From JBDRNO01 sp043811005 (GTDB lineage: Bacteria > Bacteroidota > Bacteroidia > NORP154), in assembly GCA_043811005.1 (NCBI GenBank), contig JBDRNO010000218.1, positions 10,007 to 74,006 on the forward strand: DNA of 64,000 nucleotides, given 5' to 3'. The first letter of the stretch is position 1; each line of letters starts with the position of its first letter. Positions 31,573-40,449 of the stretch are shown piece by piece. The notes under the pieces are model-generated. The model searched no databases and was not told the origin of the DNA. It saw nothing but the letters and a program-made list of their open reading frames with translations. A program made the translations under genes and the position numbers.

Positions 31573-33075
31573 TTACCAATTTTCTTTACTTCCAACCTTT
31601 GATTTTTTTGTTTTTGGTTTTGTTAATTCATAAAACAACCTTTCTATTCCACCACTAGGTCGCTTCGCAGGAGATTGCTTAAGATTGCCATCTTTATCAA
31701 TTAAAAAATACATAGGGATTGATCTTATATTGTAATCCTTTTTCACCTTCTTATAGTTACCATAATGCAGGAATGTCCAGCCCATGCCGATATGCCCTAT
31801 ATCATACTTGTTATTCTTCAAAAATTCCTTCATGGTTGAAAAATGTTTATCAGTTGATATACTGATGAACTCAATTTGGTCACTATATTTTTCTTTTAGC
31901 TTGACAGTTAATCTCATTTCCTGTAAACAAGGTGCGCACCATGTTGCCCAGAAGTCCAAATAAACATATTTGCCCTTAAAATCGCTTAACTTTACCAGAT
32001 TTCCATATTGGTCAAACAGCTCAAAATCAGGGGCTTTTGAACCAGAACTTAATTTCAATAATAACTTTTTGATGTTTTGAGCGATCTTTTTATGTTCTGC
32101 AATTTGGCTTTTTACACCAATCGAATCTAATATATCAAGGATGCTATTTTTCTTAAACTCAGGTTTGTAGTAAATTTCATGCAATCCCTTTAACAATATC
32201 AATTCTCTTAATGTGTCGTTATTTAATAATTTGTCTTTACCCAGATCTCTCATCAGCTCTTCATAACTTTTATTCACATTGACAATAGTTGTTATGCCTT
32301 CGCCTTCAGGAGATAAAGATTTCATCAAGAGGTGATTGGAAAAATAATGAGTTATAAAATCCATGTATTCATAATGGCTACTCTTTACAGGAACTGATAA
32401 GATATATTTTTCTTCCATCAATTTCTTGTTGTTTTTAAGTGTTATTTGTTCAATTGAGGCAAATTTGTAATGCATAAATGTTTTAAAATAACTGTTCCCG
32501 GTTCCTGTTCCGGCAGTATGGGGATTGGAATATTTTTCATTCATCATAACAATAAAGCTGTCTGCTTTTGCCTTTCCTCCGCCCTGTATAAGTATAGGAT
32601 AATATTTATAAATGAATTCATTATAATGAATGTTAAAATCTCTTATTATAATATTCAATTCTTTATCGTCAGCATTTATGAACTCTATTTGTTTTTCGGT
32701 TTCTGTATCCGGAGAAGGGGAAAGGTCAGCATTATAGTGCGGAAAAATTATTTCATATATTAAACCCGGTTCTATGTAAAGTGTTTTGTCTGTTTCATCT
32801 ATCCTGATCTTAGCATAAGTTGTATATGGAATACTGTCTTTCCGCAGTAACTTATGAGGGGGCGGGAATATTAATTCGAAGTTTCCCTCATCATCAATCT
32901 TACTTGCAGCTAATTCTTTTTCAGTGAAAGCCAGGTAGTCATCATAAACTATCACGGATATCTCCTCTCCTTCATAACCTGTGGTTTTGCCTTTAATGGT
33001 AATGTTTTGAGCAAAACAATCAGTAATAAATATAAGGAAATAGGTTAATATAAAAAAAATAGAAAACCTGATCAT
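31573..33075 (-). CDS. TlpA-like thiol:disulfide protein with large N-terminal domain
   Basis: A 500-aa secreted protein. A signal peptide spans about 1-22 (FFILTYFLIFITDCFAQ). An N-terminal beta domain (about 23-110) begins NITIKGKTTGYEGEEISVIV, a DUF4369-like arrangement, followed by a helical middle. The C-terminal AhpC/TSA-thioredoxin domain (from about 345, APDFELFDQYG) has the active site CAPC at 380-383 in FWATWCAPCLQEM, and the cis-Pro region IRSIPMYFLID. It probably acts in the periplasm as a reductase or in maturation of cysteine-containing proteins. A period-8 repeat precedes the gene. Confidence 0.88.
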   Translation of the reverse strand: MIRFSIFFILTYFLIFITDCFAQNITIKGKTTGYEGEEISVIVYDDYLAFTEKELAASKIDDEGNFELIFPPPHKLLRKDSIPYTTYAKIRIDETDKTLYIEPGLIYEIIFPHYNADLSPSPDTETEKQIEFINADDKELNIIIRDFNIHYNEFIYKYYPILIQGGGKAKADSFIVMMNEKYSNPHTAGTGTGNSYFKTFMHYKFASIEQITLKNNKKLMEEKYILSVPVKSSHYEYMDFITHYFSNHLLMKSLSPEGEGITTIVNVNKSYEELMRDLGKDKLLNNDTLRELILLKGLHEIYYKPEFKKNSILDILDSIGVKSQIAEHKKIAQNIKKLLLKLSSGSKAPDFELFDQYGNLVKLSDFKGKYVYLDFWATWCAPCLQEMRLTVKLKEKYSDQIEFISISTDKHFSTMKEFLKNNKYDIGHIGMGWTFLHYGNYKKVKKDYNIRSIPMYFLIDKDGNLKQSPAKRPSGGIERLFYELTKPKTKKSKVGSKENW

Positions 33076-33076
33076 T

Positions 33077-33135
33077 GTTTAAATGGTTAAATGGTTCGAT
33101 TGTTAAATTGTTCAATTGTTGAATTGCTAAATTCA
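33077..33135. repeat. Tandem octamer repeat between coaD and the TlpA-like gene
   Basis: About seven degenerate 8-bp units of the form GGTTAAAT, TGTTAAAT, TGTTCAAT, TGTTGAAT, TGCTAAAT fill the spacer, starting at the TlpA-like start codon and ending at the coaD stop. Confidence 0.65.
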
Positions 33136-33138
33136 ATC

Positions 33139-33600
33139 TTAAATCAAATCGACTCCTTCAGGAACAAACTGGCTTGCATCACCGCCACAACTCAGTATAT
33201 CACGAACAATTGTTGAATTTATTGCCGATAATTCAGGGATGGAAAGGATAAATACGGTTTCGATCTCAAGTACCATTGCTTTGTTCATCAGGGCGATAGT
33301 GCGTTCAAATTCAAAGTCGGCAGATGTTCGGAGACCCCTTAATATATATTGAGCATTTATTTCATTACAGAAGTCAACTGTCAACCCTTCATATTTCTCT
33401 ATTCTTACTGTTACTTCATTGACAAAGACCTTATTAAGCCAATCAATTCTTTTTTCTAAAGGAAAATAATGCTCTTTGGTAGAATTAATGCCAATAGCTA
33501 TCACGATCTCATCAAAAAGAGGAATAGCCCTTTTAACAATTGATTCGTGCCCTTTTGTGATAGGGTCAAAAGAGCCGGGGAATACTGCGGTTTTTTTCAT
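33139..33600 (-). CDS. coaD: Phosphopantetheine adenylyltransferase
   Basis: This 153-aa nucleotidyltransferase catalyses the penultimate step of CoA synthesis, joining AMP to 4'-phosphopantetheine. It has the TxGH-type motif in AVFPGSFDPITKGHESIVKR (His18), YILRGLRTSADFEFE, and the C-terminal INSTIVRDIL corresponding to ISSTxxR. Length is standard. It is 132 bp downstream of rsmD on the same strand; coaD near rsmD is a common arrangement. Confidence 0.96.
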   Translation of the reverse strand: MKKTAVFPGSFDPITKGHESIVKRAIPLFDEIVIAIGINSTKEHYFPLEKRIDWLNKVFVNEVTVRIEKYEGLTVDFCNEINAQYILRGLRTSADFEFERTIALMNKAMVLEIETVFILSIPELSAINSTIVRDILSCGGDASQFVPEGVDLI

Positions 33601-33732
33601 GGTGAAATATTAAAGGCAAGCATAAAGCCAGTTTTTATTACCAAATTTTCAAATTCAGTCGAATCTACAGTTATAAATAAACGTAATAGTATATTTTATA
33701 TTACCAAATATACCAAAATATAAAAAATCAAC

Positions 33733-34263
33733 TCATAAAAATATACTAAAATTCACCTCCCCATATCTCCTCTTCTCCAAAAAATGTTTATGTTTAGAAA
33801 AATCAGTCTTTTTTTTATGTTCAATGATCAGCCAGCCGTTATTTTTTAAGAGCTTATTATCAAACACCAATTCAGCGATCAGATCAATACCTTCCAATTC
33901 ATAAGGGGGGTCAGCAAAGATAATGCCATAATGATCCTTACAATCTGCGAGGTATTTAAACGCATTGTTTTTAATAATGTTAATATTTTCAAAACCCAAT
34001 GCTAGTGTAATTTTCTTTATGAATTGTAAGCACTTATGGTTCACATCAACTGACGTAATGTCATTTGCCCCTCTCGATGCAAATTCATACGATATATTTC
34101 CCGTCCCGGTAAAAAGGTCAAGGACATTTAAGCTCTCAAAATCGAAATAGTTGGACATGATATTAAACAAGCTCTCTTTTGCAAAGTCAGTTGTAGGGCG
34201 TACGGGAAGGTTTTTAGGAGGATTTATCCGCCTCCCTTTATGTGTTCCGCTTATGATCCGCAT
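33733..34263 (-). CDS. rsmD: 16S rRNA (guanine966-N2)-methyltransferase RsmD
   Basis: A 176-aa SAM-dependent methyltransferase. MRIISGTHKGRRINPPKNLP and VRPTTDFAKESLFNIM are the family's opening; LNVLDLFTGTGNISYEFASR is motif I for SAM binding, and IIFADPPYELEG is the catalytic DPPY motif. It methylates G966 of 16S rRNA during 30S assembly. In many Bacteroidota it is next to a DUF3822 gene; here the M1 peptidase gene and a repeat element separate the two. Confidence 0.94.
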   Translation of the reverse strand: MRIISGTHKGRRINPPKNLPVRPTTDFAKESLFNIMSNYFDFESLNVLDLFTGTGNISYEFASRGANDITSVDVNHKCLQFIKKITLALGFENINIIKNNAFKYLADCKDHYGIIFADPPYELEGIDLIAELVFDNKLLKNNGWLIIEHKKKTDFSKHKHFLEKRRYGEVNFSIFL

Positions 34264-34334
34264 AAGGTTAGCTAATTAATAGTATCGGAATTTCAATATT
34301 TAAACCCGATATGCTGTTAATTAATCTTTTAAAT

Positions 34335-34502
34335 TTAATAATCAGGTGCTGGGTGCTGGGTTCTGGGCACTGGGTTCCAGGTTGTTAGTTTTATACTCAA
34401 ACTCTGTAACCAGTACATACCACCCAGCACACAGCAACCAGTATCCAGCAACATTATCTTATATATAATTAACTCAATTTAAAATATTTTTTTTAATCAA
34501 TT
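34335..34502 (+). repeat. Dispersed heptamer-stem element, copy A
   Basis: It is homologous along its whole length to the reverse complement of 23221-23381. The left arm is CTGGG heptamers, the centre has GTTGTTAGTTTTATACTCAA, and the right arm has complementary CCAG units ending CCAGCAACATTA; the tail holds TTAACTCAATT and TTTTTTTTAATCAATT. It ends 36 bp before the stop of the M1 peptidase gene, in the spacer to rsmD. Confidence 0.75.
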
Positions 34503-34537
34503 TACAAAGTTATGTTATGTATTAATGAATTAATTAA

Positions 34538-36217
34538 TTATCTTTTTCCAGGTTTTATTTCTTGGGTGATTATATAACCAAAATTTTCAATATCGAAATC
34601 AACTCTATCTTTAAATGGAAGATAATATTCCTGAAATACTCCAGTAGGATTTAATGAGATTAAACTATCATTAACACTTATTTTTACTTTCATTTTGAAA
34701 TTATCCGGTACTTCTTTAGCCCACCTGTAATGCAATGTTCCTGCTTCATTATTTTCCGGATCAAACCAATACTCTAATACCGGAGGATTTATTTCTTTTA
34801 AGTAAAGGTCAAAATAAGGACTAAAATCTCTCCCGCTCTTTTCATTGAAAAAAGCAATAAATTCATCGGCAGTAATATTGCTTTTTGCGAATTCAATTTG
34901 AGCCGCCTTCAATATTTTAAAAAATAAATCATCATTTTCTAATTGCCTTCTTAAAGTATGCAATAAAGCAGCTCCTTTACTGTAAATGTCAAGATCTTTG
35001 TAATTTACCCAGCTATTGTATCTGACACCACATGGCTTTAATACTGCTCTCTTATTTACTGTGCCATAAGTAAAAGACCTTACTAACTGGTTGTAATCTT
35101 CTTCGCCATACATCCTTTCAACTATCAACGCATCTAAATATTCTGCAAATCCTTCATGTAGCCACATATCGCAGTAATCAAAAGCGGTTAAATTATTACC
35201 CCACCACTCATGTCCTAATTCATGTGCAAGGATAATGTCAATATCTCTCCAATTATTTTGATATTCACTTCCCATCGCTATAGCCGATTGGTGCTCCATA
35301 GCTGAAAAAGTAGATTCAACAAATTTACATCCATCGTTCCACCAGGGATAGACGCCAAATAATTCTTCCAAATGGTTCATGATCAACGGTGTTTGATCAT
35401 AATACTTATTAGCTTTGAATTTATTGTAACTTAAAGCATATACCTGAATTTGCCTTTGGACACCTTCAATATCCACGTAATCCTTTTCAATCTTCACGAA
35501 ATCACCCACATTAAAAGAAATATTGTAAACATTAATTGGATTTTTTACTGACCAGTGATATACTTTCTCGTTTTTATTTATACTTACACTATCTAATTTC
35601 CCATTTGCCACACCAACTAAGTCGTTTGGAACGCCAACATGAATAGAACAGCTATCAGGTTCATCATATAATAAGTCTTTACAGGGCATCATAAAATGAG
35701 GTCCAACTGCCTCAGTTTGAGAAGAGATCCAGGGCTTGTCATTTTCATCCCTCTTCCATTGTATCGGGCCTTCCTTTAACAGATTTACCGGCTTGCCTTG
35801 ATACGAAATTTCAACCTCTATCAATTCGTTTAATTTTAAATCCTGATTGAATATCAGGAACAAAACATCTTTCTTCCGCTTCCATTTTTTTAAAGGATAA
35901 CTGCTTTTAATATGATTGATCTTCAAATGTCTCTGTAAGTCTAACATAATACTATCTTGTCTTTCAACCACTTTAAATTGTAATTTCATTACAGCATTTA
36001 TTGATTTCTCTACTGGATTTACACTTACATACCAATCATAATAGGTTATATCATAACATGACCTATAAGCATTAACCGAACCTTTGAATTCATCCCACTT
36101 TGAAAACCGGGGAAAGTGTGTCTTGGCAGAAGGTAAAAAATATTTAGTGAATGGAATATAATGACAAGATTGGAATATAATAAAGCAAAGAATATAGATA
36201 TAAAATTTCTTCTTCAT
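34538..36217 (-). CDS. M1-family metallopeptidase (aminopeptidase), lipoprotein
   Basis: This 559-aa gluzincin is anchored by a lipoprotein signal (FIIFQSC, Cys18). The zinc site is HELGH at 332-336 with the third ligand Glu355 in MWLHEGFAEYLD, the M1 spacing. The substrate motif reads SAMEHQ (306-311), a variant of GAMEN. PHFMMPCKDL and the N-terminal beta-saddle domain are present; the protein is shorter than the 850-residue aminopeptidase N. It likely releases N-terminal residues from peptides in the periplasm or at the outer membrane. A long inverted repeat lies upstream, between it and the DUF3822 gene. Confidence 0.93.
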   Translation of the reverse strand: MKKKFYIYILCFIIFQSCHYIPFTKYFLPSAKTHFPRFSKWDEFKGSVNAYRSCYDITYYDWYVSVNPVEKSINAVMKLQFKVVERQDSIMLDLQRHLKINHIKSSYPLKKWKRKKDVLFLIFNQDLKLNELIEVEISYQGKPVNLLKEGPIQWKRDENDKPWISSQTEAVGPHFMMPCKDLLYDEPDSCSIHVGVPNDLVGVANGKLDSVSINKNEKVYHWSVKNPINVYNISFNVGDFVKIEKDYVDIEGVQRQIQVYALSYNKFKANKYYDQTPLIMNHLEELFGVYPWWNDGCKFVESTFSAMEHQSAIAMGSEYQNNWRDIDIILAHELGHEWWGNNLTAFDYCDMWLHEGFAEYLDALIVERMYGEEDYNQLVRSFTYGTVNKRAVLKPCGVRYNSWVNYKDLDIYSKGAALLHTLRRQLENDDLFFKILKAAQIEFAKSNITADEFIAFFNEKSGRDFSPYFDLYLKEINPPVLEYWFDPENNEAGTLHYRWAKEVPDNFKMKVKISVNDSLISLNPTGVFQEYYLPFKDRVDFDIENFGYIITQEIKPGKR

Positions 36218-36315
36218 GAATCCATTCTTTTGGCTTTAATTGCTTGCAATGTCTCTGAATAAATAGCGTTTTAATGCTGTTTTAAACAAATCAAAAATAA
36301 ATTACTTTTCCTTAA

Positions 36316-36390
36316 ACTCTTCCAGGTCGGCGACTCTGGAAGGTTTAATAAAAAAAACGACCTTCCAGAGTCCGAAGGACCTGGAAGAGT
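36316..36390. repeat. Long inverted repeat with ACTCTTCCAGGTC arms
   Basis: ACTCTTCCAGGTCGGCGACT... (36316-36344) and its complement ...AGTCCGAAGGACCTGGAAGAGT (36360-36390) form arms of about 29 bp with few mismatches and a 15-nt A-rich loop. It lies just after the DUF3822 stop. It may act as a terminator-like or mRNA-stabilising structure; similar elements are common in Bacteroidota genomes as far as I recall. Confidence 0.75.
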
Positions 36391-36435
36391 CGAAAACTCC
36401 TATATTAAAAATCTGTGTAACCGTTGATAATCTCT

Positions 36436-37350
36436 TTAATCTGTGTTCAACAAATACTGACTGAAAAGGTTATAATAAAAATGTTTTGGTGTATCATTGA
36501 ACAGGTAGCTATACTCAAAACTGTCGCTCCTTTCCCCTAAGCTAATATTCCTGATATACTTGTAAAGCAATGAATAATGATCGGAATTTTTTTCTATTTC
36601 CCCAATCAATACTAATTCCTGGTTTTCGGGATTTAATTGAAGCTGTTCGCAAACAAATAGAATGTAATAAACAAAGTCCTCTTTTGTCTGATAGTCAAAT
36701 GAATTAAAGAGTATCAGGTTTTTGCCATCTAATACCACAACATCAAAGTGAGAATCACGGAAATGAATGATCAGCTTTTTATCATTGTGGTTTTTATATT
36801 GGATCAACAGCCCTTCAATCAGTGAACTTGAATGATGGAATATACTAACACCAGGAAATGCATTTTTTAATGTACTATCAACGCATTGTGGCAGAATGTA
36901 CAGGTTTAGTGAGTCCAGATTACTCAATTTATCAGCAGCAACTTTTTCATCCTTATCAATGGAATGATTAAAGCCCAGGTAATCTTCCTCGTTAGATTTT
37001 TCAAATAATGGAGTTGGGATTAATGTTGATCTGTTATGTACTATTAATGCACTTGCCGATTTATATCTCATTTGCAGCAAGTCATTTTTTTGGATCAATT
37101 TGTCGAGTATAACGCATAGAGAAACGGAATTTTGAATCCTTTCAAAATGCCAGGACTCCAAGCCAATATATTTATTGCGTTTGGTATTGAGTATACAAAA
37201 AGAAAATCCCTCCAAACCGAGTTGAAGGGACAGATGATATTGTGATAACAAATTTTTATCAAATGATTCGTCAATAAGACTTATGGCTGGGTGCTGGGTG
37301 CTTGTTACTGGGTGCTTGTTACTGGGTGCTTGGTGCTGGTTAATAGTCAC
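36436..37350 (-). CDS. DUF3822 family protein with repeat-encoded N-terminus
   Basis: A 304-aa protein of the Bacteroidota-specific DUF3822 family, predicted actin/hexokinase-like fold. Conserved-looking parts are LSLQLGLEGFSFCILNTK, KYIGLESWHFER, HFRDSHFDVVVLDGKNLILF and NSFDYQTKEDFVYYILFVCE. Function is unknown. The first 21 or so residues (INQHQAPSNKHPVTSTQHPA) are encoded by a CTGGTTA-type heptamer array, with the family sequence starting at ISLIDESFDKNLL. No ATG lies closer to the conserved start. Changes in repeat number would shift the frame, since the unit is 7 bp. Confidence 0.82.
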   Translation of the reverse strand: MTINQHQAPSNKHPVTSTQHPAISLIDESFDKNLLSQYHLSLQLGLEGFSFCILNTKRNKYIGLESWHFERIQNSVSLCVILDKLIQKNDLLQMRYKSASALIVHNRSTLIPTPLFEKSNEEDYLGFNHSIDKDEKVAADKLSNLDSLNLYILPQCVDSTLKNAFPGVSIFHHSSSLIEGLLIQYKNHNDKKLIIHFRDSHFDVVVLDGKNLILFNSFDYQTKEDFVYYILFVCEQLQLNPENQELVLIGEIEKNSDHYSLLYKYIRNISLGERSDSFEYSYLFNDTPKHFYYNLFSQYLLNTD

Positions 37351-37474
37351 TGTTTGCTGGTTACTGGTTGCTGTTTGCTGGTTACTGGTTGCTGGATGCT
37401 GGTCACTGGTTGCTGGATGCTGGTTGCTGGTTGCTGGTTACTGGTTGCTGGATGCTGGTCACTGGTTGCTGGTT
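37286..37474. repeat. Heptanucleotide tandem array (about 27 units)
   Basis: Consecutive 7-bp units: CTGGGTG, CTTGTTA, CTGGTTA, CTGGTTG, CTGTTTG, CTGGATG and CTGGTCA follow one another with almost no slippage. The array overlaps the start and first 21 codons of the DUF3822 gene and extends 124 bp upstream. Because 7 is coprime to 3, all three frames are open. Confidence 0.85.
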
Positions 37475-37514
37475 TAACCTGTGAAATTTGAGTTGCGAAG
37501 CGAATATTTCACTA

Positions 37515-37765
37515 GGATTACTTGATATTGGATATTAGATGTTTGATATTCTTATAACACCGATTACACCGATTTTAATGATTACACAGATTTGTCATTG
37601 TCAATTGCCTACTGCTTACTGGTTGCATGGTTGTTTGATAGTTTTTATTGCTTACTGCTTATTGTATCCGAACAATCCCCGCTTCTCCGTTTCGCCCACT
37701 CTCCGATTCCAAATTTCAATAATTGCCAACTGCCTACTGTCAACTGCATACTTATCGCTGGGCAC
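37515..37765. repeat. Further heptamer repeats upstream of the DUF3822 gene
   Basis: 37522-37550 has TGATATT, GGATATT, AGATGTT, TGATATT units; 37596-37640 has TGTCAAT, TGCCTAC, TGCTTAC, TGGTTGC; 37724-37750 has TTGCCAACTGCCTACTGTCA. With the preceding array, they fill the 470-bp gap to the next gene at 37822. No ORF of note is seen here. Confidence 0.65.
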
Positions 37766-37821
37766 CAGTCAATTAATGTAATTTTTTACCAATAATCTTT
37801 AATCAACAATCTGTAATCAAT

Positions 37822-38433
37822 TTATTCTCCCCAGTTACCACTTGTTGAGGGTTCTTCCATGGATCCTACCTTTAATCCATCGTTCAGGTCAATATCTTCG
37901 TTTTTCATGTCTAAACCCTGGTAAATAACTCCATAACTTGCAAAAACTTCAAACACCTTAACTCTTACCTTTCCTTTTTCTACTTCTCCTGCCCGAATCC
38001 TGAATTTCTCACCCCTTCCAAATGGTATACGGGGCAACGAGTCAATATGGAACGAAGCCAAATGATCTTGCAGGTAATTTGAGGAAAAAATGGAATCTTT
38101 AACATTAATATATGATGTGTCTCTTGTCACAATGCCCATTTGAACTGCTTCTTCTTCACTTAATGTATCAGGCACGGTACCTACTGCCATAATTAGAGGA
38201 AAAGAATCATTCTTAACAAAATAAAGGAGAGAATCAAAATTGTCTGCATAAAAGTCATTTACCATTTTAAAAGCGATTTGAGCGGTTCTGATATCTTTTA
38301 ACCGTTCGATAACAAAATCCCGTCTGTGCATTGTTTCCTTTTCAAATTTGATTTTACTGGCTATACTGTCATAAACGAAATATAATAAAACGATTATTAT
38401 TAGCCACAATACGATTTTGAGGATTGGTTTCAT
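37822..38433 (-). CDS. Membrane-anchored protein of unknown function
   Basis: This 203-aa protein has one N-terminal transmembrane helix (about 5-22, LKIVLWLIIIVLLYFVYDSI) followed by a conserved-looking motif RRDFVIERLKDIRTAQIAFK, then acidic, beta-rich sequence with LPRIPFGRGEKFRIRAG. The C-terminal 20 residues are acidic. The pattern of a TM helix plus the ERLKDIRTAQIAFK helix recalls pseudopilin-like folds and occurs in Bacteroidota proteins of unknown role. It diverges from porQ across a 170-bp spacer. Confidence 0.75.
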   Translation of the reverse strand: MKPILKIVLWLIIIVLLYFVYDSIASKIKFEKETMHRRDFVIERLKDIRTAQIAFKMVNDFYADNFDSLLYFVKNDSFPLIMAVGTVPDTLSEEEAVQMGIVTRDTSYINVKDSIFSSNYLQDHLASFHIDSLPRIPFGRGEKFRIRAGEVEKGKVRVKVFEVFASYGVIYQGLDMKNEDIDLNDGLKVGSMEEPSTSGNWGE

Positions 38434-38603
38434 GTTTTTTTGTATTTTTATTAAGATTGCAAAATTATAAGTTTTTTTGATTCATCAACAAATTTTGAGT
38501 AATATCTTAAACGTATCAGAATTTACTCACTATATTGTTTATTTTTAAGAGTACAACAATTTTACAATTTTGTAGTTATTATTCCTAACGCAGCAAAAGA
38601 ATA

Positions 38604-39740
38604 ATGAATAAATTAAAAAATATAAATTTTTTACACCGTTATTCAACAGGGTTAATACTTTTTACCCCGTCATTAGACAGGGCTTTGCTTTTCTGCTTTC
38701 TACTTTTTACTTTATCCCAAGAACCCGGGATCGCCCAGATAGGAGGTAATAACACTTATGGATTTCTAAACCTGGTGACATCTGCAAGGGTCTCGGCTTT
38801 GGGGGGAAACGCAATATCAATAAAAGACGGGGATTTGAACCTCGCCTGGCACAATCCATCCTTACTGGATAGCAATATGCACAATCATCTTGCATTGAAT
38901 TTTGTAGATTATTTCTCTGATATTAATTACGGCTCTGTAATTTATTCCAAAACTTATGAGAAGTATGGGAGTTTTAGTGCCGGTGCTCATTATATTCATT
39001 ATGGAACATTCATTGAAGCAGATGAAACGGGCAGGATCATTAAAGAATTCACAGCAGATGATTATGCTTTAATTATCGGATGGGGGAAAAATGTAGTCCC
39101 TAAGAACTACTCTGGAAATTCAGTATTTTCAATCGGAGCAAATCTGAAGATGATATTTTCCATGCTTGAACAATACACTTCTTTTGGAGCAGCCCTTGAT
39201 TTGTCAGGCACCTATCATAATGCCGGCAGAGGACTTACTGTAACAACAGTTGTTAAAAATGCAGGAATACAATTGAAAGGATACAATAAAAAAAACAGGG
39301 AACCATTACCTTTTGAAATTCAACTGGGTATTTCAAAAAAACTTAAACATGCACCATTCCGGCTATTAGTCGTTGCCCAACACCTTGAAAAATGGGACAT
39401 GACATATAAATACCCAAATAGCTCTGTTCCCGATATTGATCCCATAACCAATGAAGAGATCAAAGAAGAGAAAAGGACCGGGGATAAGCTTATGCGTCAC
39501 TTTATCATTGGAGGAGAATTCCTTATCACTAAAAACTTTCACCTCCGGGCTGGCTATAATTACCAGCGCAGAAAAGAGCTACAGGTCTCAACAAGAACTG
39601 CATTAACAGGATTTTCAGGGGGATTTAGCTTTAAGGTTTATAAATTCAATATTGGCTATGCAAGAGCATCATATCACCTGGTTGGTGGTCCTAATTACTT
39701 TACTATTACTACAAATTTATCGGAGTTTTATACGAAATGA
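38604..39740 (+). CDS. porQ: Type IX secretion system protein PorQ
   Basis: A 378-aa outer-membrane beta-barrel protein. A leader with hydrophobic run ALLFCFLLFTL ends near GIAQ. The mature start GGNNTYGFLNLVTSARVSAL and LGGNAISIKDGDLNLAWHNP are PorQ signatures. The remainder is alternating amphipathic strands (HFIIGGEFLITKNFHLRAGYN, GGFSFKVYKFNIGYARASYH). PorQ works with PorU, PorV and PorZ in the surface attachment complex that cleaves T9SS sorting domains and links cargo to A-LPS. It overlaps cmk by 4 bp (ATGA), a widely conserved porQ-cmk arrangement. Confidence 0.9.
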   Translation: MNKLKNINFLHRYSTGLILFTPSLDRALLFCFLLFTLSQEPGIAQIGGNNTYGFLNLVTSARVSALGGNAISIKDGDLNLAWHNPSLLDSNMHNHLALNFVDYFSDINYGSVIYSKTYEKYGSFSAGAHYIHYGTFIEADETGRIIKEFTADDYALIIGWGKNVVPKNYSGNSVFSIGANLKMIFSMLEQYTSFGAALDLSGTYHNAGRGLTVTTVVKNAGIQLKGYNKKNREPLPFEIQLGISKKLKHAPFRLLVVAQHLEKWDMTYKYPNSSVPDIDPITNEEIKEEKRTGDKLMRHFIIGGEFLITKNFHLRAGYNYQRRKELQVSTRTALTGFSGGFSFKVYKFNIGYARASYHLVGGPNYFTITTNLSEFYTK

Positions 39741-40423
39741 AAAAAATTACAATCGCGATAGACGGTCACTCATCCTGTGGAAAAAGCACTCTTGCCAAGG
39801 ATATGGCAAATCGGCTTGGCTATGCTTATATTGATACGGGAGCAATGTACCGGGCTTTTACGCTATATTGTTTGAGGAATAAGATCATTGCTGATGAAAA
39901 TATTAATATTAACAAAATCGATGAAGCTCTCAAAAACATAAACATCTTTTTTAGACACAATCCTGATACAAATATTTCCGAGACTTACCTGAATGGGGAA
40001 AATATTGAAAACGCGATCCGGCAAATGCCGGTATCGGAAATTGTTTCTAAAATAAGTGAGATTAAAGAAGTACGGCAAAAAATGGTAAGCATTCAGCAGG
40101 AAATGGGTAAAAAAAAAGGAGTTGTTATGGAAGGAAGGGATATTGGCACGGTTGTGTTTCCCAATGCTGAGATGAAATTTTTCATGACCGCTGATATTGA
40201 TGTTCGCGCTAAAAGAAGATATGAGGAGCTAATAGCTAAAGGTTTGGATGTAACCTTTAATCAAGTGAAAAAAAATCTCCAAAAAAGGGATGAGAAAGAT
40301 TCACACAGGGAAGAAAGCCCATTAGTTCAGGCAAAGGATGCTATTGTCTTAGACAGCACCAACATTAATCAGCAGCAGCAATTGGAATTTGCTTTGAAGT
40401 TGGTTGATTCGTTGATCGGTTGA
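39737..40423 (+). CDS. cmk: Cytidylate kinase
   Basis: This 228-aa P-loop kinase phosphorylates CMP and dCMP. The P-loop is DGHSSCGKSTLAKDMA (about 8-23), then YIDTGAMYRAFTLY, KKGVVMEGRDIGTVVFPNAE and MTADIDVRAKRRYEE with DEKDSHREESPL. All family motifs are present at standard length. It overlaps porQ by 4 bp and converges on ispH, with 26 bp between the stops. Confidence 0.96.
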   Translation: MKKITIAIDGHSSCGKSTLAKDMANRLGYAYIDTGAMYRAFTLYCLRNKIIADENININKIDEALKNINIFFRHNPDTNISETYLNGENIENAIRQMPVSEIVSKISEIKEVRQKMVSIQQEMGKKKGVVMEGRDIGTVVFPNAEMKFFMTADIDVRAKRRYEELIAKGLDVTFNQVKKNLQKRDEKDSHREESPLVQAKDAIVLDSTNINQQQQLEFALKLVDSLIG

Positions 40424-40449
40424 TTGCTTTACGTTAATATTAGTTTTAT

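Noticed and set aside
37286..37474. CRISPR-like array
   Set aside because: The units are contiguous 7-mers with no unique spacers of 25-40 bp and no cas genes in the window.
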